A stretch of DNA of 48,901 nucleotides from an uncultured Woeseiaceae bacterium (GTDB taxonomy: Bacteria > Pseudomonadota > Gammaproteobacteria > Steroidobacterales > Woeseiaceae): assembly GCA_905480215.1 (NCBI GenBank), contig CAJQPL010000004.1:1-48901 (forward strand), read 5' to 3'. The notes under the pieces are model-generated. The model had not been told where the DNA came from. It made no database searches and saw only the letters and a program-made list of their open reading frames with translations. Shown piece after piece: positions 27,318-35,574 of this stretch. Each line of letters begins with the position of its first letter. The first letter of the stretch is position 1. The translations under genes and the position numbers were made by a program.

Positions 27318-27523
27318 ATTGTCTAACCGTTACTTTCCTGCGTTGGCAGTGCCATCGCTTTAAGATTATTGATCTGACTGTTTGTTGCGAACCGGGCCGG
27401 AGGGCCTTAGGGTCCATGACAAGCTGAACTACCTTGCTGAGTGCCTTCGAACCGGTCAGACTAGCCGTTCGGTCCTGTACCCAGCAGAGCCAAATTATAC
27501 ACATTATCCGCAGGCCGTACCCC

Positions 27524-28111
27524 ATGTCGCAATACCCTGAAGCCGAGTTTATCAAGAGTGCAAACGCAGTCAGCCAGTTTGTGGGCGATAGTGGCGCAGA
27601 AGTTGCTGTGGCGGGTCGCTCGAATGCCGGCAAGTCGAGCGCTATCAATATTATTGTCAATCGGCGGCAGTTCGCGCGCACCAGCAAGACTCCGGGCCGC
27701 ACCCAGCTGATTAATTTTTTCCGCCTGCAGGATGAGCAACGACTGGTCGACCTGCCGGGTTATGGCTTTGCCAAAGTTTCGGCCAAGATGCGAGCGCACT
27801 GGCGTAGTCTAATGGCGGACTATTTTGAGTCGCGCAAGAGCCTGCGGGGCCTGTTTCTGATCATTGATATCCGCCGTCAGATCACACCTTTTGATGAGAA
27901 CATGCTGGGATTTGCCGAAATGGTCGCCTTGCCAACTCATGTGCTGCTCACCAAATGCGACAAATTGAAACGCGGACAAGCCGCAAAGGCTATGTTGGAA
28001 GTTCGGCGTGATCTCGAAGGTATTGCCAGCGTGCAGCAATTCTCTGCGCTTACGCGCGTTGGCGAAGATGAGGCGCGCTCCAAGCTGCATGAGTTCCTCA
28101 CCTTAAAATAA
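27524..28111 (+). CDS. engB: Ribosome biogenesis GTPase EngB (YihA/YsxC)
   Basis: The 195-residue GTPase has the start MSQYPEAEFIKSANAVSQF, typical of the family; a longer frame from 27434 is not needed. G1 is GRSNAGKS (31-38), followed by SKTPGRTQLINFF (switch), DLPGYGFAKVS (G3), TKCDKL (G4) and FSALTRVGEDE (G5). EngB takes part in assembly of the large ribosomal subunit. The gene is convergent with polA, with about 210 bases between that contain a predicted small RNA whose terminator U-tract overlaps the engB stop codon. Confidence 0.96.
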   Translation: MSQYPEAEFIKSANAVSQFVGDSGAEVAVAGRSNAGKSSAINIIVNRRQFARTSKTPGRTQLINFFRLQDEQRLVDLPGYGFAKVSAKMRAHWRSLMADYFESRKSLRGLFLIIDIRRQITPFDENMLGFAEMVALPTHVLLTKCDKLKRGQAAKAMLEVRRDLEGIASVQQFSALTRVGEDEARSKLHEFLTLK

Positions 28112-28145
28112 CCCCGAAGCAACGGTTGTAGCCGCTACCCCGGGG
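28105..28145 (-). terminator. Rho-independent terminator of the predicted small RNA
   Basis: A 14-bp stem (28132-28145 with 28112-28125), loop of 6, is followed on the minus strand by UUAUUUU. All 14 positions pair in minus-strand RNA if G-U pairs are allowed. In plus-strand RNA those G-U pairs become A-C mismatches and no U-run follows, which fixes the orientation. Confidence 0.8.
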
Positions 28146-28258
28146 CTAAAAGAAGCAATCGGTCTTGGGGAGACCGTATTGCACGCCTGCTTAGGGAGGT
28201 AAGCAGGCGAGTGACTTACGCACTCAGAAGATTAGAGGCAGAATTGCCCCCTGAGTTC
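28105..28258 (-). ncRNA. Predicted small RNA at the polA-engB (Spot 42/ErsA) locus
   Basis: On the minus strand, downstream of polA, a transcript of about 150 nt is predicted. Hairpin 1 pairs ACTCAG with CTGAGT (28222-28256) and contains an inner GGCA/TGCC stem. Hairpin 2 is a perfect 10-bp stem (28184-28193 with 28200-28209) with RNA loop CCUCCC. Hairpin 3 (28155-28182) pairs CGGTCT with AGACCG plus GCAAT with ATTGC, and has loop CCCCA. A terminator hairpin closes it. Both C-rich loops could pair with Shine-Dalgarno sequences. E. coli Spot 42 and Pseudomonas ErsA are encoded at the same place and in the same orientation relative to polA, but the sequence here matches neither as I recall them. 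Existence is inferred from structure and signals only. Confidence 0.65.
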
Positions 28259-28264
28259 ATAAAG

Positions 28265-28310
28265 ATTATAAGATTTTGATAATTATGCAGAAAGAGACTA
28301 GGCCAAGTCT
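28265..28310 (-). promoter_or_regulatory. Promoter and possible operator of the predicted small RNA
   Basis: The minus strand carries a perfect -10 box TATAAT (28270-28265) with a start expected near 28258. The -35 region (about 28288-28293) is weak. Just upstream a dyad AGACT-N5-AGTCT lies at 28296-28310. A consensus -10 with poor -35 and an adjacent dyad would suit an activator-dependent promoter (inference). Confidence 0.55.
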
Positions 28311-28324
28311 GAGCCATTATGCTG

Positions 28325-31015
28325 TTAGTGGGCTTCATCCCAGTTAATTCCGACGCCTACGTCGACTTTTAGCGGTACTTCAAGCGTCGCCGCGCCGTTC
28401 ATCAAGTCGGTAACACGATCACGTACGCCGTCGATGCAATCTTCGTCAACTTCGAATACGAGCTCATCGTGAACCTGCATAATCATCCGCGCACCGGGTT
28501 TCTCCGTGTGCAGCCATTCATGCACCGAGAGCATGGCTTTCTTGATGATGTCGGCAGCGGTGCCCTGCATCGGTGCATTGATGGCCGTGCGCTCAGCGTA
28601 TTGGCGCCGGTTGGCATTGCGTGCATTTATCTCCGGAAGATACAGGCGCCGGCCAAAAACGGTTTCGACGAAACCATCGGTACTGGCCTTGTCGCGAATG
28701 TCATCCATGAATTTCTTCACGCCCGGGTAGCGATCGAAGTACAGATGCACATACTCCTGAGCCTCACCGCGCGATATACCGAGTTGCTTGGCCAGGCCAA
28801 AAGCGGACATGCCGTACATCAAACCGAAATTAATTGCCTTGGCAGAGCGGCGTTGATCATCGGTGACCTCAGCGAGCGGCATATCGAATACCTCAGCAGC
28901 CGTTGCGCGGTGAACATCGAGCTCCTTGGCAAAGGCATTCATCAAACTGGGGTCTTTGGACAAATGCGCCATGATGCGCAGCTCAATCTGCGAGTAATCG
29001 GCTGCGAGCAGCAGTTTGCCCGCTGGCGCGATGAATGCCTGACGGATACGGCGGCCCTCGGGCGTTCGGATCGGGATGTTTTGCAAATTTGGATCAGTGG
29101 ATGAAAGACGCCCGGTCGCAGCGACTGCCTGATGATAAGAAGTATGGATACGTCCCGTATGTGCCGCGATTTGCAGTGGCAGCTTGTCCGTATAAGTACT
29201 CTTGAGTTTGCTGACGCTGCGGTACTCAATAATGACGGCCGGCAACTCATAGTCACCAGCGAGCTCGATGAGAACGTCTTCAGCGGTTGAGGGTTGTCCT
29301 TTTGGCGTCTTGCGAATGACCGGCAAGCCCTGTTGTTCAAACAAGATTTGCTGTAACTGCTTCGGCGAGCCGAGGTTAAAGGGACCGCCTGCGAGATTGT
29401 GCGCCTTGGCCTCCAGCTCAATCATTTTCTTCGCCAGTTCACTGCTTTGCGTGGCCAGCATTTTACGGTCGACCAGTACGCCGGTTTCTTCCATCTCCAG
29501 CAATACAGCTACCAGTGGTTGCTCGATGTTCTGGTAGATGCTTCGCAAGCCATCGTGGAGCTGCAGTTGCTCCCACAGCGTGGTGTGCAATTGCAAAGTA
29601 ATGTCTGCATCTTCCGCCGCGTAGGGGGCGGCGGTCTCGAGATCAATCTGATTGAAGGTTAGTTGCTTGACACCCTTGCCGGCTACATCTTCGTAGTGGA
29701 TGGTTTCGCGACCGAGATACTGGCGTGCTACAGAGTCCATGTCGTGTCGCGTAGCGACGCTGTTCAGTACGTACGATTCCAGCATGGAATCGAACTGCAT
29801 TCCTCTTAACGCGATGTCATAACGAGCCAGAATATGAGCGTCGTACTTTAGATGGTGGCCAACTTTCTTCTTGCTTTCGTCTTGCAGCCAGCCGCGCAGT
29901 TTTCCCAGCACCTCATCCCGAGGTAGTTGATCCGGTGCGCCCGGATAGTCGTGTGTCAGCGGAATGTATGCCGCTTCACCGGCACTGACCGACAGCGACA
30001 GGCCGACAATCTCCGCCTGCATGTAGTTGATGCTCGTGGTCTCGGTATCAAAAGCGGTGAGATCGGCCTGGTCAATCGCTTGCAGCCAACGATCAAAAGC
30101 GTCCCAGCTGAGGACAGTTTCGTACTGCGCTTCGTGCTTCTCTTCGACCGGGCTCGCGGGCTGTTCGTTCTCCTCGTCGAGTTGACTCAGCATGGAGCGC
30201 AATTCGAAGTGGCCGTAAAGCTCGCGCAATCGCTCCCCATCGGCATCGCGAGGCAGCAAATCGTCGATAGCCATATCAAGATCAAGATCCTCACGAATGG
30301 TCGCAAGTTGTTGCGACAGTCGAAGCTGCTCGACATTATCGCGCAGACTATCGCCAACTTTGCCTTTTATCTCGGCGGAATTTTCGACGATTCCATCGGC
30401 GCTGGCATACAGGTTGAGCCACTTGGCAGCAGTTTTTGCACCAACCTTGGGAACGCCGGGTATGTTGTCCGAGGTGTCACCGACAAGCGCCAGGTAGTCG
30501 ACAATTTGTTCCGGGTAGACATCAAATTTTGCCTTTACACCGTCGCGATCCATGCGTGTGTCGTTCATGGTATTGATCAAAGTGACTTTGTCATTGACGA
30601 GTTGTGCCAGATCTTTGTCGCCTGTCGATACAAGTACTTTGATGCCCTTGTTCGCTGCCTGCTTGCACAAGGTGCCGATAACGTCATCGGCCTCAACGCC
30701 TTTGACACGCAGTAGTGGCAATCCCATCGCTTCGACCGCGTCAAGAATTGGCTGGACCTGCGAGCGGAGTTCATCCGGCATTGGTGGGCGATTGGCTTTG
30801 TAATCAGTGTAGAGATCGTCTCTAAATGTTTTTCCGGGTGCATCGAACACCACGGCAACCTGTGTTGGTTGCTCCTCACGCAGCAACTTTTGGATCATCG
30901 TTAGAACGCCATGCAATGCGCCGGTTGGTTCACCGTTTGAATTGGTGAGCGGTGGCAGCGCGTGATAAGCGCGATACAAGTACGAGGACCCGTCGATAAG
31001 AACGAGATCGGTCAT
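28325..31015 (-). CDS. polA: DNA polymerase I
   Basis: The 896-residue enzyme is close to the usual length (928 in E. coli). The 5'-3' exonuclease domain (about 1-290) begins LVLIDGSSYLYRAYHALPPL and has VKGVEADDVIGTL and GDTSDNIPGVPKVG. The 3'-5' exonuclease domain (about 310-490) keeps the catalytic DxE as FDTETTSINY. The polymerase domain has motif A AADYSQIELRIMAH, motif B RRSAKAINFGLMYGMSAFG and motif C MQVHDELVFEVDE. All three activities are therefore expected. It acts in replication-primer removal and repair. It is 14 bases after lptM in the direction of transcription and may be read from the end of the arginine operon as well. Confidence 0.98.
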   Translation of the reverse strand: MTDLVLIDGSSYLYRAYHALPPLTNSNGEPTGALHGVLTMIQKLLREEQPTQVAVVFDAPGKTFRDDLYTDYKANRPPMPDELRSQVQPILDAVEAMGLPLLRVKGVEADDVIGTLCKQAANKGIKVLVSTGDKDLAQLVNDKVTLINTMNDTRMDRDGVKAKFDVYPEQIVDYLALVGDTSDNIPGVPKVGAKTAAKWLNLYASADGIVENSAEIKGKVGDSLRDNVEQLRLSQQLATIREDLDLDMAIDDLLPRDADGERLRELYGHFELRSMLSQLDEENEQPASPVEEKHEAQYETVLSWDAFDRWLQAIDQADLTAFDTETTSINYMQAEIVGLSLSVSAGEAAYIPLTHDYPGAPDQLPRDEVLGKLRGWLQDESKKKVGHHLKYDAHILARYDIALRGMQFDSMLESYVLNSVATRHDMDSVARQYLGRETIHYEDVAGKGVKQLTFNQIDLETAAPYAAEDADITLQLHTTLWEQLQLHDGLRSIYQNIEQPLVAVLLEMEETGVLVDRKMLATQSSELAKKMIELEAKAHNLAGGPFNLGSPKQLQQILFEQQGLPVIRKTPKGQPSTAEDVLIELAGDYELPAVIIEYRSVSKLKSTYTDKLPLQIAAHTGRIHTSYHQAVAATGRLSSTDPNLQNIPIRTPEGRRIRQAFIAPAGKLLLAADYSQIELRIMAHLSKDPSLMNAFAKELDVHRATAAEVFDMPLAEVTDDQRRSAKAINFGLMYGMSAFGLAKQLGISRGEAQEYVHLYFDRYPGVKKFMDDIRDKASTDGFVETVFGRRLYLPEINARNANRRQYAERTAINAPMQGTAADIIKKAMLSVHEWLHTEKPGARMIMQVHDELVFEVDEDCIDGVRDRVTDLMNGAATLEVPLKVDVGVGINWDEAH

Positions 31016-31029
31016 GGGTTTACAGACGG

Positions 31030-31218
31030 CTACTCAGACTCGGAGGAATCTTCGCTGGATTCCTGATCTGTTTCTTTAGCGTCGTCAGTAGATTGCTGTG
31101 CCGGCGGTGCTGCCATCTGGCTCGGACTACCAGGTACATAAAGAGGCCCACTCTGGCCGCAAGCAGAGAATAGGAACAGTGCAGACATGGCGGTCATCAG
31201 GAAGGTCAGGCGTTTCAT
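31030..31218 (-). CDS. lptM: LPS translocon maturation chaperone LptM (YifL-like lipoprotein)
   Basis: A 62-residue lipoprotein with signal and lipobox (FSAC, Cys20). The hallmark sequence CGQSGPLYVPG follows directly, equal to the conserved CGxxGPLYxP of YifL/LptM. The short C-terminal tail is rich in Ser, Asp and Glu (ETDQESSEDSSESE). LptM helps LptD fold and form correct disulfides in the outer membrane. That is of interest because dsbA lies nearby, though in E. coli the gene sits before dapF instead. Here it lies between argH and polA. A TATACT box about 25 bases after the argH stop may give it its own promoter. Confidence 0.88.
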   Translation of the reverse strand: MKRLTFLMTAMSALFLFSACGQSGPLYVPGSPSQMAAPPAQQSTDDAKETDQESSEDSSESE

Positions 31219-31285
31219 GTAATTGACTCTCGTGTGGTGTCAGTAGTGATACATCAAGTATAGAGCCACGCGGCCCGGAAGGGCA

Positions 31286-32470
31286 TTATTTTGCGTATTG
31301 TTTTGCTACCTGGCGATAAGCGTCGCGGAATGTCAGGCCTTCTTCCTGTACCAACCGGTAAGCCTCTGCCGTAGCAAAAATTCCGTCGTCGAGGTGAATG
31401 TTATCGGCGACAAACTCCAGGCCATCGAGCAGATAGGCCATTATGTCGACGCTCTCTACTGCGAGATCGATGGAACGGAACAGCGGTGACTTGAGGCGTT
31501 GCAGATCGCGGTGGTAACCGGACGGCAGTTTTGCGGTGATCATTAAGGATTCGTCGAGGCACCCTTGGCTGGTCGCTGATGAGGCTCGCAACAATTCGAG
31601 TACATCAGGGTTTCTTTTCTGCGGCATGATCGACGAGCCGGTCGTCACTTCCGCTGCGAGCTTTATGAATGCGAATTCCTGCGTATAGAACATCAACAGG
31701 TCACTCGCCATGCGGCTCAGGTCCTGCATCAACAGCGTAATTTCGAATAGTAGTGCGCTTTCGGCCTTGCCGCGAGACAGCTGTACCGCAGTAACGGGTT
31801 CCTGAGTTACCTCGAATTCGAGTTTTGCGGTCGTCGCGTTGCGATCCAGCGCCAAACCTGGCGTGCCGTATCCCGCTGCGCTGCCCAGCGGGTTCTTGTT
31901 GATGCGTCGTTGAGCCGCCAGCAGACCGGCCTCGGCGTCAGCAAAGCCTTCGTCAAAACCGCCACACCAAAGGGCAACTGATGAAGGCATGGCGTGTTGC
32001 ATGTGCGTGTAGCCCGGCAACTCGATCTCGCCCTGGCGTTTGCTGAGGGCGGTGACGGAGCTGCGTAGTTGACTGACGCGTGTCGAAAGATCGTCAGCCG
32101 CATCCCGCAAGTAAAGTCGCAGCGCCGTAAGAACCTGATCGTTTCGCGATCGACCAAGATGCAGTCGGCCGCCGGCCGCTCCAATGGCATCTGTCAGACG
32201 GCTTTCCAGCGCGGTATGTACGTCTTCGTCTTCGAGCTGAATTTCCCAGTGACCAGCTTCGAAGCTGGTCAGAAGCTCGTTCAAGCCAGCGCAAATTGCG
32301 TCTCGATCGTCGCTGCTGATCAGCTCCTGATCCGCGATCATTTCCGCGTGCGCAATTGAGCCGCGGACATCGTAGGGGACCAGGCGTGCGTCAAGTTTGT
32401 GATCTTCTCCGGCCGTATAGCGCAACACCCGCTCATCCAGCGGCAGCCCTTTTTCCCAAAGTCGACTCAT
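31286..32470 (-). CDS. argH: Argininosuccinate lyase
   Basis: This is the last enzyme of arginine synthesis, splitting argininosuccinate to arginine and fumarate. The 394-residue protein has LHLGRSRNDQV (about 103-113), YTHMQHAMP with the catalytic His156, and the fumarase-superfamily signature GSSIMPQKRNP (278-288). It ends at FRDAYRQVAKQYAK, roughly 60 residues short of E. coli ArgH (457), so the small C-terminal subdomain is missing; a normal TAA follows and I see no frameshift remnant. There is no fused GNAT domain, unlike the ArgH(A) proteins of some marine gammaproteobacteria. Its ATG overlaps the argB stop (ATGA). Confidence 0.95.
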   Translation of the reverse strand: MSRLWEKGLPLDERVLRYTAGEDHKLDARLVPYDVRGSIAHAEMIADQELISSDDRDAICAGLNELLTSFEAGHWEIQLEDEDVHTALESRLTDAIGAAGGRLHLGRSRNDQVLTALRLYLRDAADDLSTRVSQLRSSVTALSKRQGEIELPGYTHMQHAMPSSVALWCGGFDEGFADAEAGLLAAQRRINKNPLGSAAGYGTPGLALDRNATTAKLEFEVTQEPVTAVQLSRGKAESALLFEITLLMQDLSRMASDLLMFYTQEFAFIKLAAEVTTGSSIMPQKRNPDVLELLRASSATSQGCLDESLMITAKLPSGYHRDLQRLKSPLFRSIDLAVESVDIMAYLLDGLEFVADNIHLDDGIFATAEAYRLVQEEGLTFRDAYRQVAKQYAK

Positions 32471-33396
32471 GTGTTCTGACTCTGCTCTGCGGGCGTCAGG
32501 CCAGCGATGTCGTCGACCACCAATGTGCCGGTGCCTTCATTGGTAAAGACCTCCAGCAGGATGCTATCGGGCAACTTGCTGGAGATGACATGCACCCGCT
32601 GCACACCGTTGGCGATGGCTGCGTCTATTGCGGCTGCCTTAGGCAGCATGCCGTCCGCAAGACTGCCCGAATCACGCAGCTTCTGCAGGGCTGCGCGATC
32701 GATATAACTAATCAACGAACTGGGATCGCTTATGTCTTCGAGAATACCGGCCGCGCCGGTGGCGAGAATCAGTTTCTCGGCATTCAGTTCGGCTGCGATT
32801 GCAGCGGCGACAGTATCGGCATTGATATTCAGAATGGTTCCTGACTCGTCGCACGACAATGGACTGACCACCGGCATCAAGCCGCTTTCCAATTGCTTGC
32901 GCAGAATATCGGCCTCAACCGAGTCGATATCGCCGACAAAGCCGTAGTCGACTGGCGAGTCGCCTTCGCGAGCAACCGGAGGGCGCTTGTGAGCTCGAAT
33001 CAGGCCTGCGTCGACTCCACTAATACCAACAGCCGGGATGCCAAGATTACGGCAGGTGGCAAGAATTCGTGTGTTGATCTGGCCGTTCAGAACCATGGTC
33101 GCGACGCTTAGCGAATCGTCGTCAGTGACGCGGCGCCCGTCAACGAAAGTAGTGTCGAAGCCGAGAGCCGTTGCCAGCTCAGTCGACTGCGGGCCGCCTC
33201 CGTGCACCAGTACAACGCGGATACCTACCTGGTGGAGGATGCCGACCTGCTCCATTAGAGCGTTGGTTTTTTCGGCATCGATGAATACTTCGCCGCCAGC
33301 CTTAATGACAAAGACCTTGCCTTTGAATAGCCTTATATACGGCGCAGCGTGCTTCAGTGCGGAGACGACAATTGCGCGATCTTTGCTGGTGCTCAC
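32467..33396 (-). CDS. argB: N-acetylglutamate (or N-acylglutamate) kinase
   Basis: A 309-residue amino-acid-kinase-fold enzyme with KAGGEVF at the phosphate-binding start, LVHGGGPQSTELATALG, DGRRVTDDDSLSVATMVLNGQIN, and ATGAAGILED near the nucleotide site. It phosphorylates N-acylglutamate in the second step. The N-terminal extension (VVSALKHAAPYIRLFKGKVF) resembles the kinase part of the Xanthomonas-type NAGS-kinase, but no GNAT domain follows, so it cannot supply the first step itself. The start codon is GTG within a GTGA overlap with argF', preceded by GGGGAGG. Whether it prefers acetyl or succinyl substrate depends on the argF' question below. Confidence 0.93.
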   Translation of the reverse strand: MSTSKDRAIVVSALKHAAPYIRLFKGKVFVIKAGGEVFIDAEKTNALMEQVGILHQVGIRVVLVHGGGPQSTELATALGFDTTFVDGRRVTDDDSLSVATMVLNGQINTRILATCRNLGIPAVGISGVDAGLIRAHKRPPVAREGDSPVDYGFVGDIDSVEADILRKQLESGLMPVVSPLSCDESGTILNINADTVAAAIAAELNAEKLILATGAAGILEDISDPSSLISYIDRAALQKLRDSGSLADGMLPKAAAIDAAIANGVQRVHVISSKLPDSILLEVFTNEGTGTLVVDDIAGLTPAEQSQNT

Positions 33397-34400
33397 GACG
33401 ACCTCCCCAGCATTTGATGTAACACGGCCATCTGCGCAAGCATTCTGTTGCGTGCCTCGGGAATGACGATGCTTCTGGGTCCGTCAAGAATTTCATCTGC
33501 GACCACTACGCCCCGTCGCACTGGCAGGCAATGCATGAATCGACATTCCTTATCAGCATTGCCAAACCACGATTCATTGACGCACCAGTCAAGATGCTGT
33601 TCTCGCAGTTTTTGGTCGCCGAGTCTATCTCCATAGTGCCGCGTTGATGACCAGGACTTCGCATAGATGATCTGTGCGTCCTGCATTGCTTCGCCGCGTT
33701 GATCCGTTTCTGTGACTGAGCCACCCGAACTCGCGGCTGCGGATCTCGCTTTCTGCATTAATTCCTCCGGAAGCTCGAAGCCCTCGGGACGCAGTACGGT
33801 TACATCCATGCCGCGTTTCGCCGCCATATGCAATGTCGCAGCGGGAACAGCTAGCGGCAATGCCAGCGGATGATAGGCCCAACTGAGAACAAATTTTCCA
33901 CCGTTAGCCGGAATGCCATGATCATCCATAGTCTTCCAGTCAGCCAGGCTTTGGCACGGGTGGTTCATTGCCGATTCCATGTTGATATAGGGTGTGTCTA
34001 CCAAATCAGTCAGCGCGGCGAACTCAGTCTCAGCCATATCGGCGTTGATGTTTTTGCGCTCGGCAAAGGCTCGGATGCCGATGGCATCTCCGTAGGAGGC
34101 AATGACAGGCATCGCTTCTCGAATGTGCTCGGCTGCCGAACCGTCCATGACAATGCCCGGCCGTGTTTCCAGACCGTGGATAGACATGTCAGGTGAAATA
34201 ACGAATGAACCGCCACCGAGACGTACCATTGCAGCCTGAAATGAAGCCAGGGTTCTCAATGATGGACTCAAGAAAAGCAAAGACAGTACTTTGCCCTTTA
34301 GTGCTTCGGGTTCGGGGTGTTTGTCGAGGCGGCTAGCAAGCGCTATCAACTCACTAATTTCTTCATTGGAAAAATCCGCCAAATCGTTAAACGCTTTCAT
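33393..34400 (-). CDS. argF': N-acyl-L-ornithine carbamoyltransferase (acetyl- or succinyl-ornithine type)
   Basis: The 335-residue protein belongs to the AOTCase/SOTCase group and not to ordinary OTCases: YINMESAMNHPCQSLADW, LSWAYHPLALPLAVP, IYAKSWSS and FMHCLPVRRGVVV. It transfers a carbamoyl group to N-acylornithine, giving N-acylcitrulline. At the position that decides acyl specificity (Glu92 in Xanthomonas AOTCase, Pro90 in Bacteroides SOTCase) it has Ala90 (MDGSAAEH, residues 85-92), and Ala there is reported to favour succinylornithine. The carbamoyl-phosphate motif is SLRTL (47-51) with Leu where SxRTR has Arg. AGGAAATC precedes the ATG. The required N-acylcitrulline deacylase is not encoded in this operon. 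Confidence 0.9.
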   Translation of the reverse strand: MKAFNDLADFSNEEISELIALASRLDKHPEPEALKGKVLSLLFLSPSLRTLASFQAAMVRLGGGSFVISPDMSIHGLETRPGIVMDGSAAEHIREAMPVIASYGDAIGIRAFAERKNINADMAETEFAALTDLVDTPYINMESAMNHPCQSLADWKTMDDHGIPANGGKFVLSWAYHPLALPLAVPAATLHMAAKRGMDVTVLRPEGFELPEELMQKARSAAASSGGSVTETDQRGEAMQDAQIIYAKSWSSTRHYGDRLGDQKLREQHLDWCVNESWFGNADKECRFMHCLPVRRGVVVADEILDGPRSIVIPEARNRMLAQMAVLHQMLGRSS

Positions 34401-34416
34401 TCTGATTTCCTTTCAT

Positions 34417-35574
34417 TCATCCGTTAGCTACTTTTTGTAGCGCATCGGCAAACTGTTCTATGTGATGTTTCTGAAGGATCAGTGGCGCCAGTACCCTTAA
34501 TATGTTCGGATCTGAGCTGCTACCGGTCAATATATTTTGCTCCAGCAAGGAGTTTCTAACTTCGACTGCTGCCCGATCACAAACCAGTCCGAGGAGCAGG
34601 CCTTTGCCCTGAATCCGGGTTATCGGGCCCGTAATACAAAGTTCGCGAATCGCGAGTTCGCAAGCACGGACGTTTTCTAATAGATTTTCGTCATTAATGG
34701 CATCTATGGTTGCAACAATCGCGGCGGCTGCGATCGGTCCACCGCCGAACGTGCTGCCAAGATCACCCGGTCGAAGATTCGCTGCGATATCGTCAGTGCA
34801 CAACACCGCGCCGCAAGGTATGCCGCCACCGAGCGCCTTCGCACTGGTGAGGATATCCGGTTCGATATCATGTAGCTGAATCGCGAAGAACTCGCCACAG
34901 CGGCCCATGCCGGATTGCACTTCGTCCGCGATCAGCAGCGCGCCATGTTGCTCAGTCTGCGTGCGCAAAGCCGTCAGGAATTCGTTGCATAAATCATAGG
35001 CGCCAGCGATGCCTTGGACGGGCTCAAAAATCACGGCCGCGATGTCATCGCCGATCATGCTCATCGCCGCATCGACGTCATCACGCGGAATAAAATCTAC
35101 GTCAAACGGCCGCGATGGAAAGCCATACCAGCGATCGGAATTCCAGGTAACCGCGGCAGCGGCTGCTGTCCTGCCGTGAAAACCGTGGCTGATCGCCAGG
35201 ATTTTTTTTCGGCCAGTCGCCATACAGGCGATGCGAAGTGCATTTTCATTGGCCTCTGCGCCGGAATTGACGAAGAAAACCCGGTCAAGACCGCGCGGCG
35301 CGACACCGGTAAGTTTCTCAGCCGCTAGCGCGCGAATGTCCAGAGCGACCGCATTGCTTTGAAAGAGTAACTTTTTACTTTGCTCGCTTATTGCTTCGAC
35401 CAAGCCGGCATGCGCGTATCCCAGAGCGGCCACTGCGTGACCACCGTACATGTCGAGAATACGGCGCCCATCCTGCGTCAGGATTTCACAACCGCTGGCG
35501 CTTTCCGGTACAAACGGCAACTGGCCGTAAACCGGGATAGTGACGGCGGCTTCGCGGCTTCGTGCATCCGTCAT
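34417..35574 (-). CDS. argD: Acetylornithine (acylornithine) aminotransferase
   Basis: A 385-residue class III PLP aminotransferase that converts N-acylglutamate semialdehyde to N-acylornithine. It shows FFVNSGAEANENALR, SHGFHGRTAAAAAVT, LLIADEVQSGMGRCG and the PLP lysine in LTSAKALGGGIPCG (about Lys246). The start is taken as the ATG at 35574, where the argC stop and argD start share a base (TGATG) and GGGGTGG lies upstream; a GTG at 35583 would add three residues. Family members often also accept succinyl-substrates, so this enzyme does not restrict the acyl group. Follows argC and precedes argF' by 16 bases. Confidence 0.94.
   Translation of the reverse strand: MTDARSREAAVTIPVYGQLPFVPESASGCEILTQDGRRILDMYGGHAVAALGYAHAGLVEAISEQSKKLLFQSNAVALDIRALAAEKLTGVAPRGLDRVFFVNSGAEANENALRIACMATGRKKILAISHGFHGRTAAAAAVTWNSDRWYGFPSRPFDVDFIPRDDVDAAMSMIGDDIAAVIFEPVQGIAGAYDLCNEFLTALRTQTEQHGALLIADEVQSGMGRCGEFFAIQLHDIEPDILTSAKALGGGIPCGAVLCTDDIAANLRPGDLGSTFGGGPIAAAAIVATIDAINDENLLENVRACELAIRELCITGPITRIQGKGLLLGLVCDRAAVEVRNSLLEQNILTGSSSDPNILRVLAPLILQKHHIEQFADALQKVANG

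Noticed and set aside
27391..27454. Direct repeat CGAACCGG upstream of engB as a small-RNA or attachment site
   Set aside because: Two 8-base copies about 55 bases apart can occur by chance; no integrase, tRNA or stable fold accompanies them.
28112..28256. Reading the engB-polA hairpins as a plus-strand RNA with GGGAGG/GGGG loops (Csr/Rsm-like)
   Set aside because: The terminator stem has several pairs that are G-U on the minus strand and A-C on the plus strand, the U-run and the TATAAT box exist only for the minus strand, and the loops lack the A-N-GGA pattern of CsrA/RsmA sites.
29927..30715. Long plus-strand frame (262 codons) inside polA
   Set aside because: It lies wholly antisense to well-conserved DNA polymerase I exonuclease sequence and matches no family; it is a by-product of codon bias.
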